Position numbers and translations under genes: made by a program
Part shown: in pieces, positions 1-8,788 of the stretch
Layout of the letters: each line of letters begins with the position of its first letter
Numbering within the stretch: position 1 is the first letter of the stretch
NCBI GenBank assembly: GCA_019116805.1
Contig: DXAV01000050.1
Coordinates: forward strand, 1 to 54,464
DNA: 54,464 nt
Reading direction: 5' to 3'
Source of the DNA: Candidatus Bacteroides merdavium
Lineage (GTDB): Bacteria > Bacteroidota > Bacteroidia > Bacteroidales > Bacteroidaceae
The notes under the pieces: generated by a model
Seen by the model: the letters and a program-made list of their open reading frames with translations, nothing else
What the model was told of the DNA's origin: nothing
Database searches by the model: none

Positions 1-2185
1 ACGTATCGTTGTTAAACGTATAGCTGAACGAGGAGCTGTAGCCCTGGAAGATACCGAAGCGCCCATAAGACCACTCCGTACGGTCGTTGTCCACCACATT
101 TCCTTGTTCATCGAACTTATAACCATAAGTCTTGAAAGAAGAACTCATGCTGAACGTATAGTTCTTGGTCAGCTTCAATCGAGCGTTCAGTGTCAGGTCG
201 CTCCAAGGTCTCGTCGTGGCGGCCATGTTATAGGAAAGGTTAGCACCCAATTCGTCAATCAAGCTGATTTTCTTGATGGAGTCGTTCTTATCCTTGTATT
301 TCATTTCCAAGTTATTGGAAATGCTGAACGTGACATTTCCCTGCTTGCCTCCACTAGGCACACCAAACATCTGGTTGGCGTAATAAGAATATTTCACCGT
401 GTCCTGCGTTCCGTCGCTGTTTGGACGATAATAAGTGTCATAATAGCCATAGCGCGAAGTCGTAAAGTCCGGTGCTGCACTGAAGCTGACGGAAGGTGTG
501 ATGACGTGACGTATCTGAATAGCCTTCTTCGGCAGGAAAAGAGGTTTGTACATGCCATAAATCTTGGTGTTCAGACCGATGCTGGCATTATAGTTGTAAA
601 CGCGGTGGAAGCCGAAGACTGTATCCGTATTCACCACCTTGTTGGCCGTTTCGTCCCACCCTTGCTTAATTTTACGGGTGTACCAGCGTTCTGTATAGTT
701 GACCGAAGGAGTCAGGTTGAAATACTTGAACAGCGTAAACGTAGCACTGATGGGGACTTCGTGCTGCATGCCGTTTTCCCAGTCTTTAATAAGGTTAGAC
801 TTGAACAGCAGGTAGTCCTTGGTCTTGATGCTATTCTTGAAACGTCCGGTGTAGCGCAAGGAAATCTTCTCATACCAGCGTTCCTCGCCTACGGCTTTCT
901 TGCGCTTGAAGGGATAGATGTTGCTCAGCGAAATGGTCAAATCCGGCAGAGTGACCGACACGGACGAGTCCTTCATGGTCTGTGCAATATTCGACGTGGC
1001 CGAGATTGTCAGTTTCTGGTCAGGGAAGCTGCGGGTATAGCTAATGCTCGAAGTCTTGGTGTTCTGTGTCATGGCCTGCGAATTATACAAGTTTCCGATG
1101 TTGGTCTGCTCGTAACTACTGGTCGAGAAGTTCACACTGGCCGAGAAGGTAGAGTTTGGATTGGCCTTGGCATCCTGCCGATGACTCCACACAATCTTGA
1201 AGTCCTTGGACACAGAATAGTCGGGCAAGCCCTTGTCACCCGTCTTCGTCACCTGGTAACTGGCCTGAAACAAACCAGAATACTTATATCGTTTCACGTA
1301 ATTGCTCTCGGCATTCAATGCCCATGACCCTTTTGTGAAGATATCACCACGCAACTTCAAATCCATCTGATCGCTGATGGCGAAATAATAACCGCCGTCC
1401 GTCAGACCAAAACCGCGGCTGGAATCGTCCATATAGGTAGGCATCAGGAATCCCGACGAATAGCTGCTGGAAAAGGGAAAGAAAAAGAACGGCACGGCCA
1501 AGGGAAGAGGAACGTCCTCCACGACCAAATAAGCCGGGCCGGTCACCACATTCTTCTTGGGGCGCACCTTGGCGTAGGTCATCTGCATGTAGAAGTGGGG
1601 ATGTTCATGATTGTCACAGGTCGTATATTTTCCGTCCTTCATATACATTTCATTGCCTGTTCCTTTTTTGGCGTTATTACCCGTCACGTATCCCTCGCCC
1701 TGTTGGCTCACCACGTTACTGATGATACCCCGTTTGCTCTTGAAGTTATAGCGGATGGTGTTGGTCTCATAAGGCGTCTCCCCATCCTTGAACACGGGCC
1801 TCCCCTGCAACACACCCAATGAATCCTCCACACCATGAGCATAGACCGTGCTGCTATCCATATTCATACTAATGACGGCAGCAGTCAGCTCAGCCTGCGG
1901 GTAGTTCACCTTACTCTCTCCATACAGATGGGCATAACCGTTCTGCGTGAACACAATAGAGTCCGTAGCTTCATACGTCACCGGCGCATCCAGCCCTTCA
2001 TTTTTCTTGGCTGGTACCGAATCGGTTAGTATGGAGTCATTCCGCAACGTATCGCCTGCCTGCGACGAGTTTCTCTGATTCCTAGGAAGCGTCACATCCC
2101 TGCCCCTACGCTGCGATTCAGCTTCAGCAGAAATAATCAGCAAGAGAAACAACAATAAGAATGATATGGTTGTCTTTACTTTCAA
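1..2185 (-). CDS. lptD: LPS-assembly outer-membrane protein LptD (3' end outside window)
   Basis: This is a minus-strand reading frame that runs off the left edge; about 728 N-terminal codons are visible. LptD is the outer-membrane barrel that inserts lipopolysaccharide into the outer leaflet. The visible part starts with a signal peptide (MKVKTTISFLLLFLLLII, then SAEAES), followed by an OstA/LptA-like periplasmic region (about residues 60-190, with 'YAHLYGESKVNYP' and 'AHGVEDSLG'). A long barrel section rich in alternating beta-strand patterns and Tyr/Ser/Asn follows. No ATG can start the frame: the in-frame TAA lies just upstream, and the only suitable codons are TTG at 2185 and TTG at 2194. 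I chose 2185 because it starts the signal peptide directly. A -7 box lies at 2224-2231. The family call is firm; the start is inferred. Confidence 0.85.
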   Translation of the reverse strand, partial: MKVKTTISFLLLFLLLIISAEAESQRRGRDVTLPRNQRNSSQAGDTLRNDSILTDSVPAKKNEGLDAPVTYEATDSIVFTQNGYAHLYGESKVNYPQAELTAAVISMNMDSSTVYAHGVEDSLGVLQGRPVFKDGETPYETNTIRYNFKSKRGIISNVVSQQGEGYVTGNNAKKGTGNEMYMKDGKYTTCDNHEHPHFYMQMTYAKVRPKKNVVTGPAYLVVEDVPLPLAVPFFFFPFSSSYSSGFLMPTYMDDSSRGFGLTDGGYYFAISDQMDLKLRGDIFTKGSWALNAESNYVKRYKYSGLFQASYQVTKTGDKGLPDYSVSKDFKIVWSHRQDAKANPNSTFSASVNFSTSSYEQTNIGNLYNSQAMTQNTKTSSISYTRSFPDQKLTISATSNIAQTMKDSSVSVTLPDLTISLSNIYPFKRKKAVGEERWYEKISLRYTGRFKNSIKTKDYLLFKSNLIKDWENGMQHEVPISATFTLFKYFNLTPSVNYTERWYTRKIKQGWDETANKVVNTDTVFGFHRVYNYNASIGLNTKIYGMYKPLFLPKKAIQIRHVITPSVSFSAAPDFTTSRYGYYDTYYRPNSDGTQDTVKYSYYANQMFGVPSGGKQGNVTFSISNNLEMKYKDKNDSIKKISLIDELGANLSYNMAATTRPWSDLTLNARLKLTKNYTFSMSSSFKTYGYKFDEQGNVVDNDRTEWSYGRFGIFQGYSSSFSYTFNNDT

Positions 2186-2223
2186 TGGTGTCAAATCAAC
2201 ATACGGTTATGTGCTTGAAGGGG

Positions 2224-2231
2224 CAAAAATA
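2224..2231 (-). promoter_or_regulatory. Candidate -7 box for lptD
   Basis: On the minus strand this reads TATTTTTG, an exact match to the Bacteroidetes -7 consensus TAnnTTTG. It lies about 40 bases upstream of the proposed TTG start at 2185. I see no TTTG at the expected -33 distance. Confidence 0.45.
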
Positions 2232-2277
2232 AACAAAATAGATGGATTGCCCGCTCTTTTTAAAGAAAATTAGATTG

Positions 2278-2814
2278 CTACAAGAAGAGTTCGCACCAAC
2301 GATCGAAGCGCGATAATCCTTCCGCACCGTATTTCGCCAGGCTTTTCCGCGCCTTCTCCACCGTTTTTTCGCTATCAAGACGGGTCTTGGAGAAAAATTT
2401 GTCGGCAAAACAAATGATTTGTTCTTCGATACTAATCGGCAACATCTCGCGATGGGGTACCGGCAACTGTTGTTCCACAATCTGCTTCAGCGACAATCCA
2501 GCTCCCGTATGCCGCTCACAAACCAATGCATGACGCGGATATCCCTCCCCTCGTATCAGGTCGGCTCCCAGATAGCCATGACAAATATAAGGCTTGTCGC
2601 CCTTACAAAAGATACCGTCGGCATCAGTCAGAAAAATGCCGATATCGTGTAACATGGCCGCCTCATACACAAAATCACGGTCAGCCAGTAATTCGGGATG
2701 CCTGTCGGCAATCTGCAATGCCTTCTCAGCCACAGACTGGCTATGGGTCAACAGAATATGACGTAACTCACTGCCAGCCCGATAGTATTTATCAATAATA
2801 TCAATTGGATTCAT
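2278..2814 (-). CDS. HD-domain phosphohydrolase-like protein
   Basis: A 178-residue protein of the HD superfamily. The metal-binding signature is visible as His24, then His56-Asp57 in 'AAMLHDIGIF' (an HDIG motif). HD proteins hydrolyse phosphate esters such as nucleotides, and small stand-alone HDIG proteins of this size are common in Bacteroidetes, but the substrate cannot be read from the sequence. It is cytoplasmic, with no signal peptide. It sits upstream of lptD on the same strand with a 92-base gap, and lptD has its own candidate promoter, so the two need not be co-transcribed. A -7 box (TAACTTTG on the minus strand) lies at 2828-2835. Confidence 0.8.
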   Translation of the reverse strand: MNPIDIIDKYYRAGSELRHILLTHSQSVAEKALQIADRHPELLADRDFVYEAAMLHDIGIFLTDADGIFCKGDKPYICHGYLGADLIRGEGYPRHALVCERHTGAGLSLKQIVEQQLPVPHREMLPISIEEQIICFADKFFSKTRLDSEKTVEKARKSLAKYGAEGLSRFDRWCELFL

Positions 2815-2938
2815 GACACAACTTTCACAAAGTTATCAGGCTGAGATCCAATCTTTTCTTCATTCACTCTTCACTTCAATGGAAAGGAGAAAAGAAGAAT
2901 TCCACAGCCGTTCCGGCGACAAAAGTACAAATTATTCC

Positions 2939-3934
2939 CTAACTATCTTGCACTTCCTTAGATAAATCGGTTTTCCTTTTCTTCCACAACTGATAACTGT
3001 TGATGATGTTCTGCCACAACACATAGGAACCTGGACCTACAGAAGACAAGGGATTGAGGTAGGTATAGGCCATCCAAATGGCCAGCACGGTATTTTTCTG
3101 TCCCAAAGCCTGCCCACCACTGATACGCTCCTTATAGTGACCGCCGATACGCTTACCCAAGTAAAACTGCAAGCAGCATGCCACGAGGCCAGCCAAAGCT
3201 ATCAGCCATTCCACATAGGAAGGAGCCGTACTGTTAGCCAACGAGCGGACAGTCTGCCCAGAAACAATGGCCAGCGCCACTCCCCATAAATAGAAAGCCG
3301 CACTATGACGCTCCAGCAACCATTGATGCACCACAGGCATCCACAGACGCAACAACCACGCCAACAGGAACGGACAGAGCAGAAGCGGAAAAACCTTGCT
3401 GAGGATTTTCAGGAAAGCCAGCCAAAAAGTTACGTCCGAATGGGGTTCCACTAACGGGAAAACCAATGGTACGGCAACGGCAGCCAGTAAATTGGACATT
3501 AAGGTATAGGTGGTAAGGCTGGCTGCACTACCGCCCAGCTTGCCCGTAATGACGGCCGCCGCAGTAGCCGTAGGGCAAATCAAGCAAACCATAGCTCCCT
3601 CAAACACCTCCCGATAGAGTTCGTCCATCGGACAAAAGACTAGCAGTGCCGACAGCAAAAGACACGAAACAGTCTGAAACAAAAGCAGCCAACCGTGCCA
3701 GGCTTTAGGTTTCAGATCGGCCATATCCACCTTACAAAACGTAAGCAGTAACTGGGCAAAAATCAGCAACGGAGTAAGTACAGATACCGATGCATTGACA
3801 AAGGGTTTGAGCGGTGCCAACACCGACATTTTTGCAAAAGCAAAATAGGCTAACGTTCCGGCAATCATAGCTACAGGGAGCGTCCAGTCTTTCAAGAAAC
3901 GAATAAAAGCATTAGCCAACATAAGCTTCACCAT
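2939..3934 (-). CDS. Bile acid:sodium symporter (BASS) family transporter
   Basis: A 331-residue polytopic inner-membrane protein with about nine or ten hydrophobic segments spread over the whole length. The sequence around 'LICPTATAAAVITGKLGG' and 'LSNLLAAVAVPLVFPLVEP'-like segments resembles the sodium-coupled BASS/transporter fold, in which paired discontinuous helices bind sodium and an organic anion. The natural substrate of bacterial members varies (bile acids, pantoate and other organic anions), so no substrate is assigned. Being a Bacteroides gene does not by itself make it a bile-acid transporter. It is on the same strand as the HD gene, 124 bases upstream of that gene's start. A -7 box reading TAATTTTG on the minus strand lies at 4020-4027. 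Confidence 0.75.
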   Translation of the reverse strand: MVKLMLANAFIRFLKDWTLPVAMIAGTLAYFAFAKMSVLAPLKPFVNASVSVLTPLLIFAQLLLTFCKVDMADLKPKAWHGWLLLFQTVSCLLLSALLVFCPMDELYREVFEGAMVCLICPTATAAAVITGKLGGSAASLTTYTLMSNLLAAVAVPLVFPLVEPHSDVTFWLAFLKILSKVFPLLLCPFLLAWLLRLWMPVVHQWLLERHSAAFYLWGVALAIVSGQTVRSLANSTAPSYVEWLIALAGLVACCLQFYLGKRIGGHYKERISGGQALGQKNTVLAIWMAYTYLNPLSSVGPGSYVLWQNIINSYQLWKKRKTDLSKEVQDS

Positions 3935-4134
3935 TTTTTAGTTCATGCCATTCGCGAATTAGGACGTATCAAGAACGAAAATAAAACTCCATCGATACAA
4001 TCCCATAATTCTGACGGTGCAAAATTAGTTTCTATTTGTGAGAATAGTTCTCTTTGTATCCCAAAAACTGTCTCAAAATACCTAGAAAAAGAATAAAACC
4101 TAAGCCAAACCACAAGTTTTCAGCAAAATTACAC

Positions 4135-4142
4135 TACATTTG
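4135..4142 (+). promoter_or_regulatory. Candidate -7 box for the amidase-MCE operon
   Basis: The sequence TACATTTG matches TAnnTTTG and lies 20 bases before the amidase ATG at 4163. There is no clear TTTG at -33. Confidence 0.45.
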
Positions 4143-4162
4143 CAAAGAATTTCATCGCATCA

Positions 4163-5356
4163 ATGAGTTTGAAAAGAATTCATCACATATTATTCATTGC
4201 CTGTTGCATGGTATGCCTGTCCGTGCATTCGGGCTTTGCAACCACTTTATCCAAGAAGTTTGTCGTGGTCATTGATGCCGGCCATGGTGGACATGACCCT
4301 GGGGCCGTCGGGAGGATATCCAAAGAAAAGAATATCAATCTGGGCGTCGCACTCCAACTGGGTAATCTTATCAAAGAGCAATGCACTGACACAAAAGTCA
4401 TCTACACCCGCAGCAGGGATGTATTCATCCCCCTGAGCCGCCGGGCGGAAATAGCGAACGAAGCCAAAGCAGATTTGTTCATTTCTATCCACACCAATTC
4501 CGTCGGGGGCAACAAAAGCGTACAGGGGGCTTCAACGTGGACTTTGGGTCTGGCTAAGTCTGATGCCAATCTTGAAGTGGCCAAACGCGAAAATGCTGTC
4601 ATCCTCTACGAAGATGACTACAAGACCCGCTACGCCGGATTTAATCCCAATTCGGCAGAGTCATACATTATCTTCGAATTCATGCAGGACAAATATATGT
4701 CGCAAAGCGTCCATCTGGCTTCGCTGGTACAGAAAGAATTCCGGCAAACGGGCAAACGCATCGACCGCGGCGTACACCAAGCTGGTTTTCTTGTACTGAA
4801 AGCCAGCGCGATGCCCAGCATTCTAGTTGAACTTGGATTCATCTCCAACCCTACCGAAGAACGCTACTTGAACAGTGAAGTTGGAAGAAAGACGTTAGCC
4901 AACAGCATTTTCCGTGCATTCTTGGCATACAAGCAGGAACAGGAATTGAGACTGAACGGAAGCAAGACTGTCCAAAAACCCGAAGCGATATCCAAGGAAA
5001 AGCCGGCAAACTTATCCTTAGCCCCGGTACAGAATCAATCTGCCGCATCGGCTTCGAATGCCAAGACACAACCGGACTCCAAACGAGTTCCGGTCTTTAA
5101 AGTACAGATCCTGACATCATCCAAAGCTCTGCCCGCCAACGACAAACGTTTCAAAGGCCTTAAAGGAGTGGACTCTTATAAAGAAGACGGACTATACAAA
5201 TATACTTACGGTTCATCCACCGATTACAACGAAATACTTCGTATCAAGAAAAGCGTTGCCAAACAGATAAAGGACGCTTTCATCATCGCTTTCAAAAATG
5301 GAAAGAAGATGGACACAGCCGCAGCTATCCGAGAATTTAAAGGAAACAAGAAATAA
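4163..5356 (+). CDS. N-acetylmuramoyl-L-alanine amidase, secreted, with SPOR-like tail
   Basis: A 397-residue zinc amidase of the Amidase_3 (AmiC-type) family that cuts the bond between muramic acid and the stem peptide in septal peptidoglycan. Residues 1-26 form a signal peptide. The zinc ligands are His41 (in DAGHGGHDPG), Glu55 and His110 (in SIHTNS), and the catalytic glutamate is Glu223 in 'LVELGFISN'. After a Ser/Ala/Pro/Gln-rich linker (about 265-305), the last 85 residues have a SPOR-like pattern ('FKVQILTSS', 'YKYTYGSS', 'DAFIIAF'), which would target the enzyme to denuded glycan at the division site. The MCE gene follows 23 bases later, so the two are probably one operon. The catalytic assignment is firm; the SPOR assignment is moderate. 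Confidence 0.92.
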   Translation: MSLKRIHHILFIACCMVCLSVHSGFATTLSKKFVVVIDAGHGGHDPGAVGRISKEKNINLGVALQLGNLIKEQCTDTKVIYTRSRDVFIPLSRRAEIANEAKADLFISIHTNSVGGNKSVQGASTWTLGLAKSDANLEVAKRENAVILYEDDYKTRYAGFNPNSAESYIIFEFMQDKYMSQSVHLASLVQKEFRQTGKRIDRGVHQAGFLVLKASAMPSILVELGFISNPTEERYLNSEVGRKTLANSIFRAFLAYKQEQELRLNGSKTVQKPEAISKEKPANLSLAPVQNQSAASASNAKTQPDSKRVPVFKVQILTSSKALPANDKRFKGLKGVDSYKEDGLYKYTYGSSTDYNEILRIKKSVAKQIKDAFIIAFKNGKKMDTAAAIREFKGNKK

Positions 5357-5379
5357 CCATTCAATAAAGAAAAATCATC

Positions 5380-6273
5380 ATGAAGTATATTACAAAAGAA
5401 GTTAAGATAGGTATTGCCGGCATTGCAGCCTTGTGTATACTGGTATATGGAATCAATTACTTGAAAGGTATCCATTTGTTCAAACCTGCCAGCTATTTTT
5501 ATGTCAAGTTCCAAAACGTAAACGGGCTTGCCAAATCCAGCCCTGTTTTTGCCGACGGCTACCGAGTAGGTATAGTACGAGAACTTTATTACGACTATAA
5601 TGCCCCAGGAAACGTGGTGGCGGAAATTGATGTAGATACCGACCTGCGCATTCCTAAAGGAAGCAGTGCAGAATTGGCAGCTGAAATGCTAGGAGGAGTA
5701 AGAATGAACCTATTGCTGGCCAACAACCCACGCGAACGTTATGAAATAGGTGACACCATCCCCGGACATTTAAACAATGGTATGATGGAAAAAGTGGCCA
5801 ATATGATGCCTCAAATCGAGCAGATGATGCCCAAACTCGATTCTATCCTTACTTCACTCAATGTCATTTTAGCCAATCCAGCCATCCCTGCATCCTTAAA
5901 GAACATTGAAGTACTAACAGCCAATATGAGTGCTACCAGCAAACAACTACAGACACTCATGAACAATGATATACCCCAACTGACCGGCAAGCTTAATACA
6001 TTGGGTGACAACCTCATTGTCATGTCCGGCAATCTCAAGCAGATAGACTATGCCGCAGCCATGCAAAAGGTAGATTCAACGTTGGCCAACGTACACACAC
6101 TGACTGACAAGTTGAACAGCAAAAACAATACCATAGGTCTGCTGCTGAACGACCCGCAGCTTTACCAGAACCTAAACGCAACAACAGCCAATGCCGCCAG
6201 CCTACTTGAAGACCTGAAAGCTCATCCCAAACGCTACGTCCACTTCTCCCTTTTCGGAAAGAAAGATAAATAA
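5380..6273 (+). CDS. MlaD/MCE-domain lipid-transport protein
   Basis: A 297-residue protein with one N-terminal membrane anchor (about residues 10-27) and a single MCE domain (about 37-115, including 'GLAKSSPVFADGYRVG' and 'LGGVRMNLLL'). It ends in a long helical region of Asn/Leu/Met-rich repeats (about 125-275). MCE proteins form hexameric rings or tubes that carry phospholipids between the inner and outer membranes; here the protein would be anchored in the inner membrane facing the periplasm. The MlaE permease and MlaF ATPase partners are not in the window. It follows the amidase in a likely operon. The helical C-terminus resembles the tube-forming region of longer MCE proteins, but that is inference. 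Confidence 0.85.
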   Translation: MKYITKEVKIGIAGIAALCILVYGINYLKGIHLFKPASYFYVKFQNVNGLAKSSPVFADGYRVGIVRELYYDYNAPGNVVAEIDVDTDLRIPKGSSAELAAEMLGGVRMNLLLANNPRERYEIGDTIPGHLNNGMMEKVANMMPQIEQMMPKLDSILTSLNVILANPAIPASLKNIEVLTANMSATSKQLQTLMNNDIPQLTGKLNTLGDNLIVMSGNLKQIDYAAAMQKVDSTLANVHTLTDKLNSKNNTIGLLLNDPQLYQNLNATTANAASLLEDLKAHPKRYVHFSLFGKKDK

Positions 6274-6409
6274 AAAATACATTATATAGAATTTGTCTAA
6301 ATAGCAAAAACTATTTTCCAAAGGTCAGAACTCCAAGAAAAGAGGTTAAATCAAGGCATTAAAGCAAATTCTAAGAGATTGGAATAAATCTGGTATAGAT
6401 TTGCACTTA

Positions 6410-6480
6410 ACATCCTAAACAGCTAACACACAAGACCTTTAAAAAAAACAACAGCCCTTACAAAAGGGCTGTTTTCATCT
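6410..6480 (+). ncRNA. Candidate small RNA ending in an intrinsic terminator
   Basis: A -7 box (TAGATTTG, 6396-6403) predicts a start near 6410. A 10-bp perfect stem with a 4-base loop (6450-6459 / 6464-6473) would end transcription near 6480, giving a transcript of about 70 bases. It has no start codon followed by an open frame. The -33 element is not clear, and the hairpin may instead simply end the upstream operon. Confidence 0.25.
6450..6473 (+). terminator. Hairpin terminator between the MCE gene and dnaA
   Basis: AACAGCCCTT pairs perfectly with AAGGGCTGTT around the loop ACAA. A T-rich tail (TTCATCTTT) follows on the plus strand and a run of eight A precedes it, so it could act on both strands. 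Confidence 0.7.
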
Positions 6481-6621
6481 TTAGTGATAAATAGCTGAAA
6501 GTAAACACATTATTTCACGATTGAAAAATGCAAGAAAAAAAGCATTTGTTTTTTTCAAATAAGATGCCCAATTTTGCAAACGTAGAAGTTTTGCCAAATT
6601 AATAAATGTAGAGTAGCCGTT

Positions 6622-8016
6622 ATGAGTAAGAATAATCATGTCGGACTATGGAATGCGTGTCTTGATATCATACGCGACAACGTTCCAGAACAGACATATA
6701 AAACTTGGTTTTGCCCAATTGTCCCATTAAGATTTGAGGACAATACTTTGGTGTTGCAAGTACCGAGTCAGTTTTTCTATGAATTTCTCGAAGAGAAGTT
6801 CTTGGATTTACTGCGCCAAACCATACACAAGATTTTTGGGGAAGGAACCAAACTGATGTATAGCGTGATGGTGGTCAAGAATCCGCCAACAGCCGTACCT
6901 CTACCTACCCATTCCGGCTCTTCCACACCTGCGACAACCGTACGCAAAACAGCTACCAAGGATATTCCGCAGGTACCTCAAATAGCAGAACTTGACCCGC
7001 ATTTGAATCGGGACTACAATTTTGACACATTCATTGAAGGAGAAAGCAACAAGCTGTCACGCAGTGTAGCAGAAGCCGTTGCACTCAATCCGGCCAAAAC
7101 AATTTTCAATCCGCTGTTCTTCTACGGAGCGTCGGGAGTAGGCAAAACTCACCTGGCCAACGCTATCGGTACTAAAATCAAGGAGCTCTACCCGGAAAAA
7201 CGCGTATTGTATGTATCAGCCCACTTGTTCCAAGTGCAATATACAGACTCCGTGCGCAATAATACGACCAATGATTTCATCAACTTCTACCAGTCTATAG
7301 ACGTGCTGATTATTGATGATATCCAAGAATTTGCCGGTGTCACCAAAACTCAAAATACGTTCTTCCACATTTTCAATCACCTACACCAGAACGGCAAGCA
7401 ACTCATCCTAACTTCGGACCGAGCTCCCGTACTTTTGCAAGGCATGGAAGAACGCTTGGTCACTCGCTTCAAGTGGGGCATGGTAGCCGAACTGGAAAAA
7501 CCAACCGTCGAATTGCGTAAAGACATCTTGCGTAATAAAATACGCCGCGATGGACTGCAATTTCCCCAAGAAGTTATCAACTACATTGCCGAAAACGTCA
7601 GTGACAGCGTACGCGATTTAGAAGGTATCATCATTTCTATCATGGCTCACTCCACCATCTATAATAAAGATGTGGATTTGGAACTGGCTCAACGAATAGT
7701 ACGTAAAGTAACACAGAATGAAAGTAAGGCTATAACGATTGACAACATAATTAATACGGTATGCCAACATTTCGGACTTGACACCAACACCATCCATACC
7801 AAGTCTAGGAAACGTGAAGTAGTACAAGCCAGACAAATAGCTATGTATCTGGCCAAGAATTACACAGAATTCTCTACTGCCAAAATTGGTTCCTTAATCG
7901 GAAATAAAGACCACGCAACTGTTCTGCATGCCTGCAAAACCATTAGCGAACTAAAAGAGGTCAGCAAGAGTTTCCAGACCGAGCTAGAAGAAATCCAAGC
8001 AGCTCTAAGGCAATAA
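6622..8016 (+). CDS. dnaA: Chromosomal replication initiator protein DnaA
   Basis: A 464-residue initiator that binds DnaA boxes and opens the replication origin. Domain I (about 1-85) begins with '[11 protein letters not shown]' and 'TYKTWFCPI'. A short Thr/Pro-rich domain II (about 88-125) follows. The AAA+ domain III has Walker A at 169-176 (GASGVGKT) and Walker B with Asp232-Asp233 (LIIDDIQ). The C-terminal domain IV carries the DNA-binding signature '[14 protein letters not shown]'. The length is usual for the family. The gene is not followed by dnaN, recF or gyrB as in many bacteria; recF is in this window but 44 kb away. It converges on the nitroreductase gene, with a shared terminator between. 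Confidence 0.98.
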   Translation: MSKNNHVGLWNACLDIIRDNVPEQTYKTWFCPIVPLRFEDNTLVLQVPSQFFYEFLEEKFLDLLRQTIHKIFGEGTKLMYSVMVVKNPPTAVPLPTHSGSSTPATTVRKTATKDIPQVPQIAELDPHLNRDYNFDTFIEGESNKLSRSVAEAVALNPAKTIFNPLFFYGASGVGKTHLANAIGTKIKELYPEKRVLYVSAHLFQVQYTDSVRNNTTNDFINFYQSIDVLIIDDIQEFAGVTKTQNTFFHIFNHLHQNGKQLILTSDRAPVLLQGMEERLVTRFKWGMVAELEKPTVELRKDILRNKIRRDGLQFPQEVINYIAENVSDSVRDLEGIIISIMAHSTIYNKDVDLELAQRIVRKVTQNESKAITIDNIINTVCQHFGLDTNTIHTKSRKREVVQARQIAMYLAKNYTEFSTAKIGSLIGNKDHATVLHACKTISELKEVSKSFQTELEEIQAALRQ

Positions 8017-8040
8017 TAAACAAATGGAGGTATTAATTAT

Positions 8041-8072
8041 AAAAAAGCAGGGATTAAAATCCCTGCTTTTTT
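8041..8072. terminator. Bidirectional terminator between dnaA and the nitroreductase gene
   Basis: A perfect 14-bp stem (8041-8054 with 8059-8072) around a TAAA loop, with A6 at the left and T6 at the right, works on both strands. The nitroreductase stop codon (8054-8056) lies at the loop, so the last codons of that gene form one arm. Confidence 0.85.
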
Positions 8073-8788
8073 ATTACACTCCACAACAACTCCGACATGG
8101 CTTCTGCATCTTTCTTCGTATAACGTACATCTGTAAACACCTGTGCCAGATTATCCTTACCATTCTCCACAACAAATCGCTGGTTCTCGGGCAAAGATTC
8201 TTTATAGGCATACAGACTATCAATAGACTCAGGAGTATAGTCGTGATAGATTTCTTCGTGTACTACCGCTTCCAAAGGCAAACGATCCACCTGTTGAGGA
8301 TCCTCGGCCGGCCATCCCACCGTGACCGTCGTGATGGGAAACACTAACTTCGGCAGCTTCAAAGCCTCAACAATCAGATGGGGATTGTAGGTCGTGGTAC
8401 CCAGATAGCAGATACCGAGTCCTTTTTCCTCAGCAGCCACACAAAAAGTTTGGGCAACCAACAGGGCATCAACAGCCCCTGTCACAAACCATTCCAAATT
8501 ATTATATCCCGGTTCGGCCTGACGCAGACGACACCACTTACTAAAACGGTTCAAGTCAATACAAAATGTAAGTACTACCGGAGCTGTCTGCACCATAGGT
8601 TGATTGAAATGCGCAGGAGACAACTTGGCCTTCTGACTTGCGTCACGGGTTACTACCACACTATAAGCCTGCATATTTCCCACTGTAGAAGCCCTAAATG
8701 CTGTTTCAAGTAAATCATTTAACAAATCGGTAGAAATATCCTTCTGCTGATATTTGCGAATTGTTTTTCTCTGTTTTAAGCTTTCCAT
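8054..8788 (-). CDS. Nitroreductase-family FMN-dependent oxidoreductase
   Basis: A 244-residue protein of the nitroreductase superfamily, which reduces nitro compounds, quinones or flavins with NAD(P)H and bound FMN. The N-terminus has the FMN phosphate-binding pattern ('LKQRKTIRKYQ', then 'TAFRASTVGNMQAYSVVV'). The C-terminal half has 'AAEEKGLGICYLGTT' and the 'PITTVTVGWPAE' segment typical of the NfsA/FRP-like branch. It is cytoplasmic. The final residues are encoded inside the shared terminator hairpin. A TATATTTG -7 box on the minus strand lies at 8806-8813. The physiological substrate is unknown; enzymes of this kind can activate metronidazole, but nothing here shows that. Confidence 0.88.
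   Translation of the reverse strand: MESLKQRKTIRKYQQKDISTDLLNDLLETAFRASTVGNMQAYSVVVTRDASQKAKLSPAHFNQPMVQTAPVVLTFCIDLNRFSKWCRLRQAEPGYNNLEWFVTGAVDALLVAQTFCVAAEEKGLGICYLGTTTYNPHLIVEALKLPKLVFPITTVTVGWPAEDPQQVDRLPLEAVVHEEIYHDYTPESIDSLYAYKESLPENQRFVVENGKDNLAQVFTDVRYTKKDAEAMSELLWSVIKKQGF

Larger units (their letters stand above)
6274..6621. other. Intergenic region before dnaA with a possible short RNA
   Basis: This 348-base AT-rich gap separates the MCE gene from dnaA. It holds a TAGATTTG -7 match at 6396-6403 and, about 50 bases later, a strong hairpin at 6450-6473. Between 6480 and 6621 there are A/T runs but no cluster of DnaA boxes. No open reading frame of note is visible. Confidence 0.6.

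Noticed and set aside
104..1327. A 407-codon open frame on the plus strand
   Set aside because: Antisense to the lptD barrel region, which has a clear signal peptide and family pattern on the minus strand.
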